This document shows positions 18,226 through 26,782 of a stretch of DNA of 64,000 nt, piece by piece (the stretch's first letter is position 1; every line of letters begins with the position of its first letter). The DNA lies in contig NZ_JBEWYP010000001.1 in NCBI RefSeq assembly GCF_040566555.1, positions 1 to 64,000 on the forward strand. The letters are read 5' to 3'. Origin of the DNA: Sediminicola sp040566555. Its GTDB lineage: Bacteria; Bacteroidota; Bacteroidia; Flavobacteriales; Flavobacteriaceae. A program made the translations under genes and the position numbers. Under the pieces are notes generated by a model, which ran no database searches, had not been told where the DNA came from, and saw only the letters and a list, made by a program, of their open reading frames with translations.

Positions 18226-18936
18226 TTAAAGTCCACCTCGCATAGTTATAAATACAAAACCGGTAAGAATAGCGATCCCAAAACTCAATAAGGTACCTAT
18301 CAAAATATACTCCGTAAGCTTCCTGTTGTTGCTTTCCTTTAGGTCATTAAATCTAAAAACCGACTTGGCAGTGATCAACAATCCAATGACTTCCCATCTT
18401 CCAATAATGATAAAGAGCAAAACAAATAATCGTTCTATGATACCAATATATTTTCCTGCGTTGGGAAGTGACTTGTGATCTATTTGTATTTGATCTGAAA
18501 ATCCTTCCAGCAGCTTACCCATGACAACGGCTGCAGGATAGGTTACAAATACCACGGCGGTTACCAATGCCCAATTCACATGCTGAAACAGGGCAACTGT
18601 ATGCTCCACTAGGTTGCTGTTATATGCACATATGTAGAGTACTATTATATGAAATGCCTGATCTATAAAAAATAGAACGCTGTTTTTCTTTATCCAATTA
18701 CTGGCATACAGTTTTAACAGGTCTATTGTAAAATGCGAAACACTGATGACCAGTGCCAATTTCCAATAGCCTATATCCCACAACAAAAGGATTACAAGAA
18801 GAAAATGTACAAGAGTATGGAAATAAAGGTATTTGGATTTTACCTTATTCGCTTCCTTATGTATAACCCACCTGGTGGGTTGCAACATGAAATCCCCAAT
18901 TAAATGAGCTAATAGCAGCTTAATAAATAATATCAT
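18226..18936 (-). CDS. DUF3307 family membrane protein
   Basis: A 236-residue membrane protein with about six hydrophobic segments. The N-terminal LLAHLIGDFMLQP motif and SHFTIDLLKLY are typical of DUF3307, which often sits beside SatD. The 5' end overlaps the SatD-like gene by 4 bp (ATGA type), so the two are translationally coupled. Function is unknown. No catalytic signature is visible apart from conserved His and Asp in membrane-facing positions (HLIGD, HFTID). The leftward stretch 18004-18225 between this gene and serA has no gene or clear hairpin. Confidence 0.85.
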   Translation of the reverse strand: MILFIKLLLAHLIGDFMLQPTRWVIHKEANKVKSKYLYFHTLVHFLLVILLLWDIGYWKLALVISVSHFTIDLLKLYASNWIKKNSVLFFIDQAFHIIVLYICAYNSNLVEHTVALFQHVNWALVTAVVFVTYPAAVVMGKLLEGFSDQIQIDHKSLPNAGKYIGIIERLFVLLFIIIGRWEVIGLLITAKSVFRFNDLKESNNRKLTEYILIGTLLSFGIAILTGFVFITMRGGL

Positions 18937-19544
18937 ATTTTATGTTCATTTATAGTAGTATCATAAAAATTGAGCACCTCAAAAACCAGATCTGCTTTTG
19001 CCCTCTTCAATCGCTGACTAATTGCAGATTGTTTGATCTTTAGCACATCGGCCAATTCCTGTTGGGAGCTCTCCGGATTTTGAAGGGACAGGGCCACAAT
19101 TTCTGCAGAAACGACGGACCAATTGTCCATAAATTCCAAAGCTAGTTTAAAAACTAGGTTAAGCGTGTTGTCTTTATTTTTATCGGTGGTAGCTATGGCC
19201 AAATTTAACTTTTGCTCTTTAAGGGTTTCGAAGGTTCTGCCAGATAATTGGTAGGCCGGTCCATTGGATTCACTGATCCCTTCCCCACTATAACTCTCTT
19301 CTCCTATGCCTATGGCCATCCGGACGTCCAACCCCTTAAACTGCTTTATCTGCGATTTTATTTCTATCGCTACTTTTAACGCATCACTTGGATCTACCTT
19401 TAACTGAAATTCGTCGCCCCTGTAAATATCCCAATCCTTTGGGGTCTTTCCCAGAGTGGACATATAGGTTTTTAGTCCCACTAACCAATCTGAAACCTTA
19501 TATCTTTCAGAATTTATAATATCACCTGTTATAATTGCAACCAT
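18933..19544 (-). CDS. SatD-like protein with C-terminal helix-turn-helix
   Basis: A 203-residue protein. The first half begins AIITGDIINSERY and contains DWDIYRGDEFQLKV and RMAIGIGEE, a layout I associate with the SatD family and that recalls nucleotide-cyclase-like folds. The C-terminal 60 residues (SSQQELADVLKIKQSAISQRLKRAK region) form a winged or simple helix-turn-helix, so DNA binding is likely. It overlaps the DUF3307 membrane protein by 4 bp. A reasonable inference is a regulator paired with a membrane protein, but the signal and target are unknown. Confidence 0.82.
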   Translation of the reverse strand: MVAIITGDIINSERYKVSDWLVGLKTYMSTLGKTPKDWDIYRGDEFQLKVDPSDALKVAIEIKSQIKQFKGLDVRMAIGIGEESYSGEGISESNGPAYQLSGRTFETLKEQKLNLAIATTDKNKDNTLNLVFKLALEFMDNWSVVSAEIVALSLQNPESSQQELADVLKIKQSAISQRLKRAKADLVFEVLNFYDTTINEHKI

Positions 19545-19625
19545 GTTTTATAAGCTATTGAGCTAATATATAACAATATAAGTAAATATGCTAATATTTT
19601 TAAATATAAGGCGATAAACTGCTAA

Positions 19626-20078
19626 TCAGAACCACCTCCTTACCTGAATGCAGTACTGCTGATACTCCTTTCCAAAAAGTTTAACCAATGCTTTTTCTTC
19701 AGGAATGATCTGAAAAGCATTCATATAGGAAACAAATCCTGCAGCCAATAGCGTATTAAAGACATTCCCCAACCATAGGCCAAAAGCCAACAAGAGTAAC
19801 AAAAGAGCCAAATACATTGGATTCCTAGATATCTTATAAACCCCATTGGTTACCAGGCGTGAACTTTTTTCGGGTGCAAGTGGATCAATAGTAGTTTTAG
19901 CCCTCATAAACTGGAATAAAGAGATACCACCTATCAAAATTCCCAAAACCAACAACAATCTTATCAACCAAATGCGTCCAAAAAAATCGAACTCTCCTAC
20001 TGGCAATAGTAAATCCAAAGCGTACATTAAACCACCAAAAATGACAAAAATAAGTGCAGGGGGCAATTTTAATTTCAT
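19626..20078 (-). CDS. isoprenylcysteine carboxyl methyltransferase-family membrane protein
   Basis: A 150-residue integral membrane protein with four hydrophobic segments. The C-terminal half has the family signature: LVTNGVYKISRNPMYLALLL, then EEKALVKLFGKEYQQYCIQVRRWF. This is the SAM-binding ICMT/PEMT-type module. In bacteria these proteins methylate lipids or small molecules, and the substrate is unknown. True protein prenylation is not expected. It stands alone between the SatD pair and the divergent rdgB. Confidence 0.85.
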   Translation of the reverse strand: MKLKLPPALIFVIFGGLMYALDLLLPVGEFDFFGRIWLIRLLLVLGILIGGISLFQFMRAKTTIDPLAPEKSSRLVTNGVYKISRNPMYLALLLLLLAFGLWLGNVFNTLLAAGFVSYMNAFQIIPEEKALVKLFGKEYQQYCIQVRRWF

Positions 20079-20173
20079 AGCAAAAAATCTGTTAGGATTT
20101 AAATTTAGTAATTTTGAACGAGCAATAATAAAGTAATATAAAACACTTCATCCCCTCACATTAGTACACAACC

Positions 20174-20752
20174 ATGGAACTAGTATTTGCCACTCATAAC
20201 AAAAATAAATTCAAGGAAGTCCAATTGCTTCTGCCCAAGCATATTACCTTACGGTCTTTGGATGACATCGGCTGTATAGATGAAATTCCTGAAACCGCAG
20301 ACACCATAGAGGGCAATGCCATTATCAAGGCGAATTATGTCACCGAAAATTATGGGTACGCCTGTTTTGCAGATGATACCGGACTTATGGTAGATGCACT
20401 CGATGGCGCCCCTGGGGTCTATTCTGCCAGATATGCCGGCACAAATAAGAATTCGGAGGATAACATGGACAAGCTATTGGCGGAATTGGAAGGACAGACC
20501 AACAGGGATGCCCGATTTAAAACCACAATCGCCCTGCACCTGGAAAGGCAAAAGGTATTGTTCAATGGAATCGTATTGGGCGAAATAACCACGGAAAAAA
20601 GTGGTGAAGGGGGATTCGGTTATGACCCCATCTTTAAACCAAAAGGATATGACAAGACATTTGCCGAACTTCCACTTTCTGTGAAAAACGAAATAAGCCA
20701 TAGAGGCAAAGCCATGAAACAATTAATAGATTATTTAAAAAATCTAAAATAA
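20174..20752 (+). CDS. rdgB: RdgB/HAM1 non-canonical purine NTP pyrophosphatase
   Basis: A 192-residue ITP/XTP/dITP pyrophosphatase that removes deaminated purine nucleotides from the pool. Signatures: N-terminal FATHNKNKFKEV (5-16), catalytic FADDTGLMVDALDGAPGVYSARYAG split about 61-84, and the C-terminal GGFGYDPIF (around 153-161) and SHRGKAMKQL. Normal length. It is transcribed alone; 255 bp then separate it from the DEAD-box helicase. Confidence 0.97.
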   Translation: MELVFATHNKNKFKEVQLLLPKHITLRSLDDIGCIDEIPETADTIEGNAIIKANYVTENYGYACFADDTGLMVDALDGAPGVYSARYAGTNKNSEDNMDKLLAELEGQTNRDARFKTTIALHLERQKVLFNGIVLGEITTEKSGEGGFGYDPIFKPKGYDKTFAELPLSVKNEISHRGKAMKQLIDYLKNLK

Positions 20753-20865
20753 GAATCACACTACAAGCCTTTTTGGACCTCTTTAAAAGTCAAACCCTTT
20801 TAATTTCTTTTCAGAACCCCTTTAAAAGACGCGTGTCCACTGGCTTTCAAAGTATTACACAATTA

Positions 20866-20898
20866 TTGTCGATATGTCAAATATTAACAGTACTTTTG
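20866..20898 (+). promoter_or_regulatory. predicted promoter of the DEAD-box helicase gene
   Basis: TTG (20866-20868) and a perfect -7 box TACTTTTG (20891-20898) are 22 bp apart. Transcription from here would give a leader of about 100 nt before the ATG at 21008. That leader is unusually long for this window. Within it AATCGC and GCGATT can pair around a 21-base loop. Confidence 0.5.
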
Positions 20899-21007
20899 CG
20901 CCTTGAAATAACGCCGCTGGTATAGCATGTGTTGCGCTGAGTATAATAGGTTATAAAGAATAATCGCTCTATGCAACATTCATATTTGCGATTAAGATTA
21001 ACATATT

Positions 21008-22831
21008 ATGACAAAGTTTGAAGCACTGGGACTAGACAAGTCCCTACTTGATGCTATTTCTGATTTAGGTTTTGAAAATCCATCAGAAGTACAAGAAATG
21101 GCAATTCCAATCTTATTGGAAGATGACACGGATTTGGTAGCTTTGGCCCAAACCGGAACAGGTAAAACCGCAGCTTTTGGTTTTCCACTTATCCAAAAAA
21201 TAGATAAAGACAGTAGAACTACCCAAGGATTGATCCTCTCTCCTACAAGGGAATTATGTTTGCAGATCACCAATGAACTTCAATTGTATTCCAAATACGA
21301 AAGAAGTATTAATGTTGTTGCCATTTATGGTGGTGCCAGTATTACCGATCAGGCAAGACAAATTAAAAGAGGGGCCCAAATTATCGTTGCTACACCAGGT
21401 CGTATGAAAGATATGATCGGTCGTGGAATGGTAGACATTTCAAAAATCGACTATTGTATTTTAGATGAGGCCGATGAAATGTTGAACATGGGCTTTATGG
21501 AAGATATTAAGGATATCCTTTCAAATACCCCAAAGGAAAAAAACACATGGTTGTTCTCCGCAACAATGCCCAAAGAAGTGGCAACTATTGCGAAGAAATT
21601 TATGAATAACCCACAGGAAATTACAGTGGGAACCAAAAATTCCGGCGCAACAACCGTACAGCACGAATATTATGTAGCTGGCGGAAGGGATCGTTACCCT
21701 GTTCTAAAAAGATTGGCTGATACCAATCCTGATATCTTCTCTGTAATCTTTTGTAGAACCAAAAGGGATACACAAAGGGTCGCAGAAAAATTAATTGAAG
21801 ACGGGTACAACGCAGGAGCCCTACACGGAGATTTGAGCCAGAACCAAAGAGATTTGGTAATGAATTCATTCCGTAAAAAACAAATTCAAATGTTAGTGGC
21901 CACGGATGTTGCTGCTAGAGGTATTGATGTTGATGACATTACGCATGTTATCAATTACCAATTGCCTGATGAAATTGAAACCTACACACACCGTAGTGGT
22001 CGTACAGGTAGAGCAGGAAAGTCTGGTATTTCTATGGTTATTATTACCCGTAGCGAATTGCGCAAGATCAAGGCTATTGAAAATAAGCTTAATCAGAAGT
22101 TCATCTCCAAAAAAATCCCAACAGGAATGGAGATCTGCGAAATTCAGTTGTACCATTTGGCCAATAAAATAAAGGATACTTCTATCAATGAAGAAGTTGA
22201 AAGCTATTTACCTGCCATCAATGACGTGTTCAGGGGAATTGACCGTGAAGAATTGATCAAAAAAATAATCTCTGTTGAATTTACTAGATTCTTCAACTAC
22301 TATAACAAGACAAAAGACCTTAACACCTCGGATGGTGGAGATCGCAGAAATGATTCTGACGGTCCCGCACAAATACCTAGTGACGGTTCTGTACGTTATT
22401 TCATCAATGTTGGTGAAAAGGACGATTACGATTGGATGTCCTTAAAGGATTTCTTAAGGGACACTCTTAACGTAGGTCAGGATGATATTTACAAGGTAGA
22501 TGTTAAAGAAAGTTTCTCTTTCTTTAATACCGATGCCTCGGTAACTGAACTAATTTTGAAAACCTTTACCGACTTCAAATTGGACGGAAGGTTCATTAAC
22601 GTTGAAATTTCCAAGAACCCAGGTGGTGGTGGCGGAGGTGGAAGCCGAAGCGGCGGAAGACGCAGTGGTGGAAGACGCAGTGAATCATTCGGTGGAAGAC
22701 GCAGCGGTGGCGGAGATAGTGATCGTGGCGGAAGACGTAGCGGTGGAAAAGGCCGAGAACGAAGCGCCTCCGATAGTCGCAAAAAAGACTCCGGAAGAAA
22801 ATCGTCCAAAAAGAAAAATGGCTTCTTTTAG
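21008..22831 (+). CDS. DEAD-box ATP-dependent RNA helicase (DeaD/DbpA-type)
   Basis: A 607-residue RNA helicase. Core motifs: Q motif near residue 29, Walker A AQTGTGKT (47-54), PTRELC, DEAD (153-156), SAT, ARGIDVDDI and HRSGRTGRAG. After the two RecA folds comes a DbpA-like RNA-binding domain (about 460-560, RYFINVGEKDDYDWMSLKDF). The last about 65 residues are a low-complexity Gly/Arg/Ser tail that probably binds RNA non-specifically. Such helicases act in ribosome assembly and mRNA turnover, often at low temperature. A long leader precedes it and a UUCG-loop terminator follows. The exact orthologue (DeaD, CshA or DbpA) is not settled. Confidence 0.95.
   Translation: MTKFEALGLDKSLLDAISDLGFENPSEVQEMAIPILLEDDTDLVALAQTGTGKTAAFGFPLIQKIDKDSRTTQGLILSPTRELCLQITNELQLYSKYERSINVVAIYGGASITDQARQIKRGAQIIVATPGRMKDMIGRGMVDISKIDYCILDEADEMLNMGFMEDIKDILSNTPKEKNTWLFSATMPKEVATIAKKFMNNPQEITVGTKNSGATTVQHEYYVAGGRDRYPVLKRLADTNPDIFSVIFCRTKRDTQRVAEKLIEDGYNAGALHGDLSQNQRDLVMNSFRKKQIQMLVATDVAARGIDVDDITHVINYQLPDEIETYTHRSGRTGRAGKSGISMVIITRSELRKIKAIENKLNQKFISKKIPTGMEICEIQLYHLANKIKDTSINEEVESYLPAINDVFRGIDREELIKKIISVEFTRFFNYYNKTKDLNTSDGGDRRNDSDGPAQIPSDGSVRYFINVGEKDDYDWMSLKDFLRDTLNVGQDDIYKVDVKESFSFFNTDASVTELILKTFTDFKLDGRFINVEISKNPGGGGGGGSRSGGRRSGGRRSESFGGRRSGGGDSDRGGRRSGGKGRERSASDSRKKDSGRKSSKKKNGFF
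22620..22765 (+). repeat. low-complexity repeat coding for a Gly/Arg/Ser tail
   Basis: Imperfect 15-18 base units related to GGTGGAAGACGCAGC recur about five times inside the helicase gene and encode SGGRR-type repeats. Such tracts can change length by slippage. Confidence 0.7.
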
Positions 22832-22844
22832 TTAATTGTATATT

Positions 22845-22872
22845 AAAAAAATACGCTTCGGCGTATTTTTTT
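22845..22872 (+). terminator. terminator of the DEAD-box helicase gene
   Basis: A 12-bp stem ending in TACGC with GCGTA, a stable TTCG tetraloop, and a T-run. It is 14 bp after the stop codon. Confidence 0.9.
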
Positions 22873-22907
22873 ATTTAGTTTACTGACTTAAATTAGGATT
22901 TAGATTA

Positions 22908-23687
22908 ATGAAGTACTTTTTATTTGTTTGCCTTACTATGTTTAGTGTTCTTGGAATTGCCCAGGAAAATCAAAATACCAATGATTTAGAAAAACTTTCT
23001 GCGATCGTGGTAAACGCCCAAACAGAGGAACTTTTGGAGAGCGTTCATATAATCAATCTCAATCAAGTAAAGGGCACCATCACCAATCAAAAGGGAGAAT
23101 TCTCCATTACAGCGGCCGTAAACGATACCCTATATCTTTCCTATCTTGGTTTTAAGACCCAGAAGATTAGGGTAACCAATGATATGTTCAAGTTCAAGAA
23201 CACTAAAATAGCCTTAACGGAATTGGCCTATGCCTTGGAAGAGGTTATTGTTAAACCTTACCAACTTACTGGATATTTGGAGATAGATGTAAAAAATCTA
23301 CCTATCAATGAGGGCTTTCAATATAGTATTTCAGGTCTCTCTAAAAGTTATGAGGCAGGGAGCAAAAACCCTAGCGCCGTTACAAAGGTTTTGGGAGCTA
23401 TCCTAAATCCGGCTGACCTCTTACGGAATCTCTTTGGCAAAAAACCAAGAGAGATGCGGAAGTTGAGAATGGTAAAGGACGAGGATGAAATAAGGGATCT
23501 ATTAGCTTCCAAATTTGATCGTGAACTCCTCACAGAATTACTACAGATTGAAAAAGTGGACATTGAGGACATCCTCAACAACTGCAATTATTCCAGCTCC
23601 TTTATAAAAACAGCAAATGATCTTCAAATCCTAGATGCTATTAGTAGCTGTTATGAAGATTTTAAGGTGCTCAACAGAAAAAGATAG
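22908..23687 (+). CDS. CarboxypepD_reg-like domain exported protein
   Basis: A 259-residue exported protein with a signal peptide (about 1-18, ending IAQ). It has a carboxypeptidase-regulatory-like beta-sandwich at about 29-115: SAIVVNAQTEELLESVHI, GTITNQKGEFSI, DTLYLSYLGF. The domain is like the one at the N-terminus of SusC-type receptors, but here it lacks any plug or barrel. The C-terminal half is charged and helical (KKPREMRKLRMVKDEDEIRD). A stand-alone version of this kind is common in flavobacteria, with unknown function. It sits alone between the helicase terminator and the GH13 gene. Confidence 0.85.
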   Translation: MKYFLFVCLTMFSVLGIAQENQNTNDLEKLSAIVVNAQTEELLESVHIINLNQVKGTITNQKGEFSITAAVNDTLYLSYLGFKTQKIRVTNDMFKFKNTKIALTELAYALEEVIVKPYQLTGYLEIDVKNLPINEGFQYSISGLSKSYEAGSKNPSAVTKVLGAILNPADLLRNLFGKKPREMRKLRMVKDEDEIRDLLASKFDRELLTELLQIEKVDIEDILNNCNYSSSFIKTANDLQILDAISSCYEDFKVLNRKR

Positions 23688-23817
23688 AATATCCTTCATC
23701 CTGTCCTCTAGGACGACCTAGATTCAAGAATCACGCTGCGTAATGCATGAATTTCCATTCTGAAATAAATTTTCATTTTCAGTTTTCATTTTATAGCTTT
23801 AGACAAAATTGTAGGAA

Positions 23818-25512
23818 ATGAAAAAACTGCTGATTGCCACTGCAATTATTGCACTTACTATAGCGTGTAAAGAGGAAAAAAAACAAGAAGTTGCTAATGT
23901 CAATACCGCAACAGATTCAATTCCAACTACAAAAGTCACCAAACCCTTTGTTTGGGAAGGAGCCAACATCTACTTTCTACTGACCGACCGTTTTAATAAT
24001 GGCAATCCTGATAATGATGTAAGTTTCGAAAGAAATGAGGAAACTGGTGAATTAAGAGGATTTATGGGTGGAGACATTCAGGGAATCACAAAAAAAATAG
24101 AAGATGGGTATTTCACGGAACTAGGGGTCAATGCCATCTGGTTTACCCCTGTTGTTGAACAAATCCATGGCGGCACAGATGAGGGCACTGGAATGACCTA
24201 TGGCTATCATGGCTATTGGACTAAGGACTGGACATCCTTGGATCCAAATTTTGGAACCAAAAAAGACTTGGAGAAACTTGTCAAGACCGCCCACAAGAAT
24301 GGCATACGTGTTTTATTGGATGTTGTATTAAACCATACTGGTCCGGTTACTGAAAAAGATCCATTATGGCCAACGGAATGGGTACGTACAGAACCTGTGT
24401 GCAAATTTACGACCTATGAGAATACAACGAGTTGTGTCCTTGTTGATAACCTACCAGATATCCGCACAGAGACTGACGAAGGTGTCGCGATTCCTGACGC
24501 TCTCTTGGCCAAATGGAAGAATGAAGGACGCTTGAGTACCGAATTGGATGAACTACAATTATTTTTTGAGCGTACCGGTTACTCTAGGGCCCCTAGGTTC
24601 TACATCATCAAATGGCTGACTGATTATGTGAATGATTACGGGATTGACGGATTTAGGGTAGATACCGTAAAACATTCTACAGAACAAGCGTGGGCCGAAC
24701 TATATAAGGAAGCTTCCTTCGCTTTTGACACCTGGAAAAAGAAACATCCAGATCTTATTCTAGATGAAAATCCATTCTATATGGTAGGTGAGGTATACAA
24801 TTATGGCATTTCTGGCGGTAGGGAATATGATTTTGGAGATAAAAAGGTAGACTATTTTAATTATGGCTTTAAAAGTCTCATCAATTTTGAATTAAAGTAC
24901 GATGCTCAAAGCAAGGATTATGAAAAGGTTTTCAAAAAATATCATGAACTTTTAAATTCTAAGTTAAAAGGTAAAAGCGTTTTAAATTACCTCACTTCCC
25001 ATGATGACGGCAGCCCGTTTGACAAAGAACGAAAAACACCGTACTACGATGCCAATATTTTGTTATTGACCCCTGGAGCTTCACAAATATACTATGGAGA
25101 TGAAACTTCTAGAAACTTAACGATTGCGGGCACAGAGGGAGATGCTACACTGCGTTCCTTTATGAACTGGGAAGAATTGGATAGCATTCCAGAAAAACAA
25201 CTAATTCTTAAACATTGGCAAAAATTGGGTCAGTTTAGGAACAACCATCCTGCGGTAGGGGCTGGTGATCATAAAATGCTCTCATCAAAACCTTATGTAT
25301 TTAGCAGAAGCTATGTCAATATGGATTTTAAAGATAAGGTCGTGGTAGGGCTAGACCTGCCAAAAGGCAAAAAAGAAATTACCGTAAAAGGATTCTTTGG
25401 AGATGGAACCAAGTTAATGGACACGTTCTCAAATACAGAAGTTGAAGTTAAGAAGGGTAAAGTCACTTTGGACAATGAGTTCGATATGGTGCTGTTGGAA
25501 CTCATAAAATAA
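23818..25512 (+). CDS. GH13 alpha-amylase family lipoprotein
   Basis: A 564-residue glycoside hydrolase. The N-terminus is a lipoprotein signal with lipobox LTIAC (C17), followed by acidic and polar residues, so it is probably tethered to the periplasmic face or cell surface. GH13 regions: DVVLNH (168-173), GFRVD with nucleophile D282, VGEVY with acid/base E325, and SHDD with stabilising D396. A C-terminal beta domain starts near 470. It should cleave alpha-1,4-glucans or maltodextrins. No susC/susD, GH97 or GH65 genes are adjacent, unlike a typical starch locus. 130 bp of non-coding sequence precedes it. Confidence 0.93.
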   Translation: MKKLLIATAIIALTIACKEEKKQEVANVNTATDSIPTTKVTKPFVWEGANIYFLLTDRFNNGNPDNDVSFERNEETGELRGFMGGDIQGITKKIEDGYFTELGVNAIWFTPVVEQIHGGTDEGTGMTYGYHGYWTKDWTSLDPNFGTKKDLEKLVKTAHKNGIRVLLDVVLNHTGPVTEKDPLWPTEWVRTEPVCKFTTYENTTSCVLVDNLPDIRTETDEGVAIPDALLAKWKNEGRLSTELDELQLFFERTGYSRAPRFYIIKWLTDYVNDYGIDGFRVDTVKHSTEQAWAELYKEASFAFDTWKKKHPDLILDENPFYMVGEVYNYGISGGREYDFGDKKVDYFNYGFKSLINFELKYDAQSKDYEKVFKKYHELLNSKLKGKSVLNYLTSHDDGSPFDKERKTPYYDANILLLTPGASQIYYGDETSRNLTIAGTEGDATLRSFMNWEELDSIPEKQLILKHWQKLGQFRNNHPAVGAGDHKMLSSKPYVFSRSYVNMDFKDKVVVGLDLPKGKKEITVKGFFGDGTKLMDTFSNTEVEVKKGKVTLDNEFDMVLLELIK

Positions 25513-25576
25513 GCAGCCTGTACCAAATACTTTAGTCATATCTCAAAAAACTGCTTAAAACACCTTTTTTGTACAA

Positions 25577-26401
25577 ATGAAGATAAACAGGAGGAATTTT
25601 GTCATAAGACTGCTCACTGGGGTTACCGGTATTTTTGGCCTCTTGGTATTGGACGGATTCTGGTTTGAAAAGTATATCATCAGTTGGACCGAATACGATA
25701 TTTCTGGGCGGGAAGATCAAAAGATAAAGACTATTCAAATTACGGACATGCATTTGGATGAAATTAAAACCTTTCATCATGCTATTGCATTACGTATCAA
25801 CAAAGAGCAACCAGACGTCCTATTTATAACGGGAGACGCCATCAACTACAATAGCAGGCTGCCACTCCTCAGCAATTTTCTAGGGTTAATTGATCATTCC
25901 ATATACAAAGTGGCCATTTTAGGTAATGTTGAATACTCCGGAAACGTAGATATACAGGCCTTAAAAAAGGTATATCATGATAATAATGGGGAGCTTTTGG
26001 TGAATGAAAACTGTAGTCTAAAAAAAGGGGAAAGAACGCTTAATATTATTGGTTTGGATGATTACATCGGGGGAAATGCAGACTTCTATAAAGCCGCTAA
26101 AAACGTGGATAAATCTTTGGAGACCATCGTCCTAAATCATTGTCCAGGTTACCGAGACGACATTGAACGAATCAACCGAAGATTGGGAACCAAGATTAAA
26201 CTCATATTATCCGGGCATACCCATGGCGGGCAAATAACTTTTTTTGGAAAAATATTGTATACTCCTGGTGGGAGCGGCAGGTATGTTAAAGGCTGGTATG
26301 AAAGTAAGGAAACCAAGATGTATGTCTCCAAAGGAATAGGCACAAGTGTAATACCTGTAAGGTTTGGTGCAAGGGCCGAGGCTTCAATATTTTATATCTA
26401 A
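25577..26401 (+). CDS. membrane-anchored or Tat-exported metallophosphoesterase (YkuE/YaeI-like)
   Basis: A 274-residue calcineurin-type phosphoesterase. The N-terminus NRRNFVIRLLTG followed by a hydrophobic stretch resembles a twin-arginine signal or anchor, as known for YkuE. Metal-site motifs: D57-M-H59, GD (86-87), H188 in LNHCPG, and SGHTHGGQ (212-219). The usual GNHD/E motif reads GNVE at 116-119, so the catalytic histidine is replaced by valine; related proteins with GNWE exist. Likely substrates are lipid-linked diphosphates such as UDP-diacylglucosamine, by family analogy only. It lies 64 bp after the GH13 gene in the same direction. Confidence 0.87.
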   Translation: MKINRRNFVIRLLTGVTGIFGLLVLDGFWFEKYIISWTEYDISGREDQKIKTIQITDMHLDEIKTFHHAIALRINKEQPDVLFITGDAINYNSRLPLLSNFLGLIDHSIYKVAILGNVEYSGNVDIQALKKVYHDNNGELLVNENCSLKKGERTLNIIGLDDYIGGNADFYKAAKNVDKSLETIVLNHCPGYRDDIERINRRLGTKIKLILSGHTHGGQITFFGKILYTPGGSGRYVKGWYESKETKMYVSKGIGTSVIPVRFGARAEASIFYI

Positions 26402-26402
26402 C

Positions 26403-26780
26403 TTACTGCTGGGAATGTAGGGCCAACCTATTGCCTTCCGTATCAATGAACAATGCCATAAAACCATGTCCCCCTCCTATTTCTTTTTTGGCTTGAATTA
26501 TTTTTCCACCCGCTTTTTCAATCTTACCAAGTGGCACGGAAACATCTTTGCATGAAAAATAAAGTAGAGATCCAGCTTTTTCACTGGGTTCATACATTTC
26601 GTGCTGTACCAAAGATCCTGAAGCACCTGATTTTCCGGAGGCAAAGGGGAACCATCCCATTTTTATAACTCCCACGTCGTGCACCTCTATGGTAATGTCA
26701 AATACGGCTTCGTAAAACTTTTTGGCACGCTCCATGTTTGTTACGGGAATCTCAAACCAACCAATCATATTGTGTTCCAT
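26403..26780 (-). CDS. VOC-family (glyoxalase-like) protein
   Basis: A 125-residue protein with one vicinal-oxygen-chelate fold: MIGWFEIPVTNMERAKKFYEAVF at the N-terminus and GHGFMALFIDTEGNRLALHS at the C-terminus, the typical two beta-alpha-beta-beta-beta modules. E and H residues that could bind metal are present, but which are used is unclear. Enzymatic role unknown. It follows the SRPBCC gene by 2 bp, so cotranscription is almost certain, and it converges with the metallophosphoesterase gene. Confidence 0.88.
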   Translation of the reverse strand: MEHNMIGWFEIPVTNMERAKKFYEAVFDITIEVHDVGVIKMGWFPFASGKSGASGSLVQHEMYEPSEKAGSLLYFSCKDVSVPLGKIEKAGGKIIQAKKEIGGGHGFMALFIDTEGNRLALHSQQ

Positions 26781-26782
26781 AA

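Noticed and set aside
18021..18245. 74-residue plus-strand open frame between serA and the DUF3307 gene
   Set aside because: AT-rich, low-complexity, overlaps the real DUF3307 end; nothing supports expression.
22620..22765. Short repeats suggesting a CRISPR array
   Set aside because: Units are 15-18 bp, imperfect, in frame and encode the Gly/Arg/Ser tail; there are no spacers of constant length.
22489..22809. 106-residue Pro/Leu/Arg-rich open frame on the minus strand
   Set aside because: It is the antisense of the helicase low-complexity tail; composition is an artefact of the repeats and no start signal is evident.
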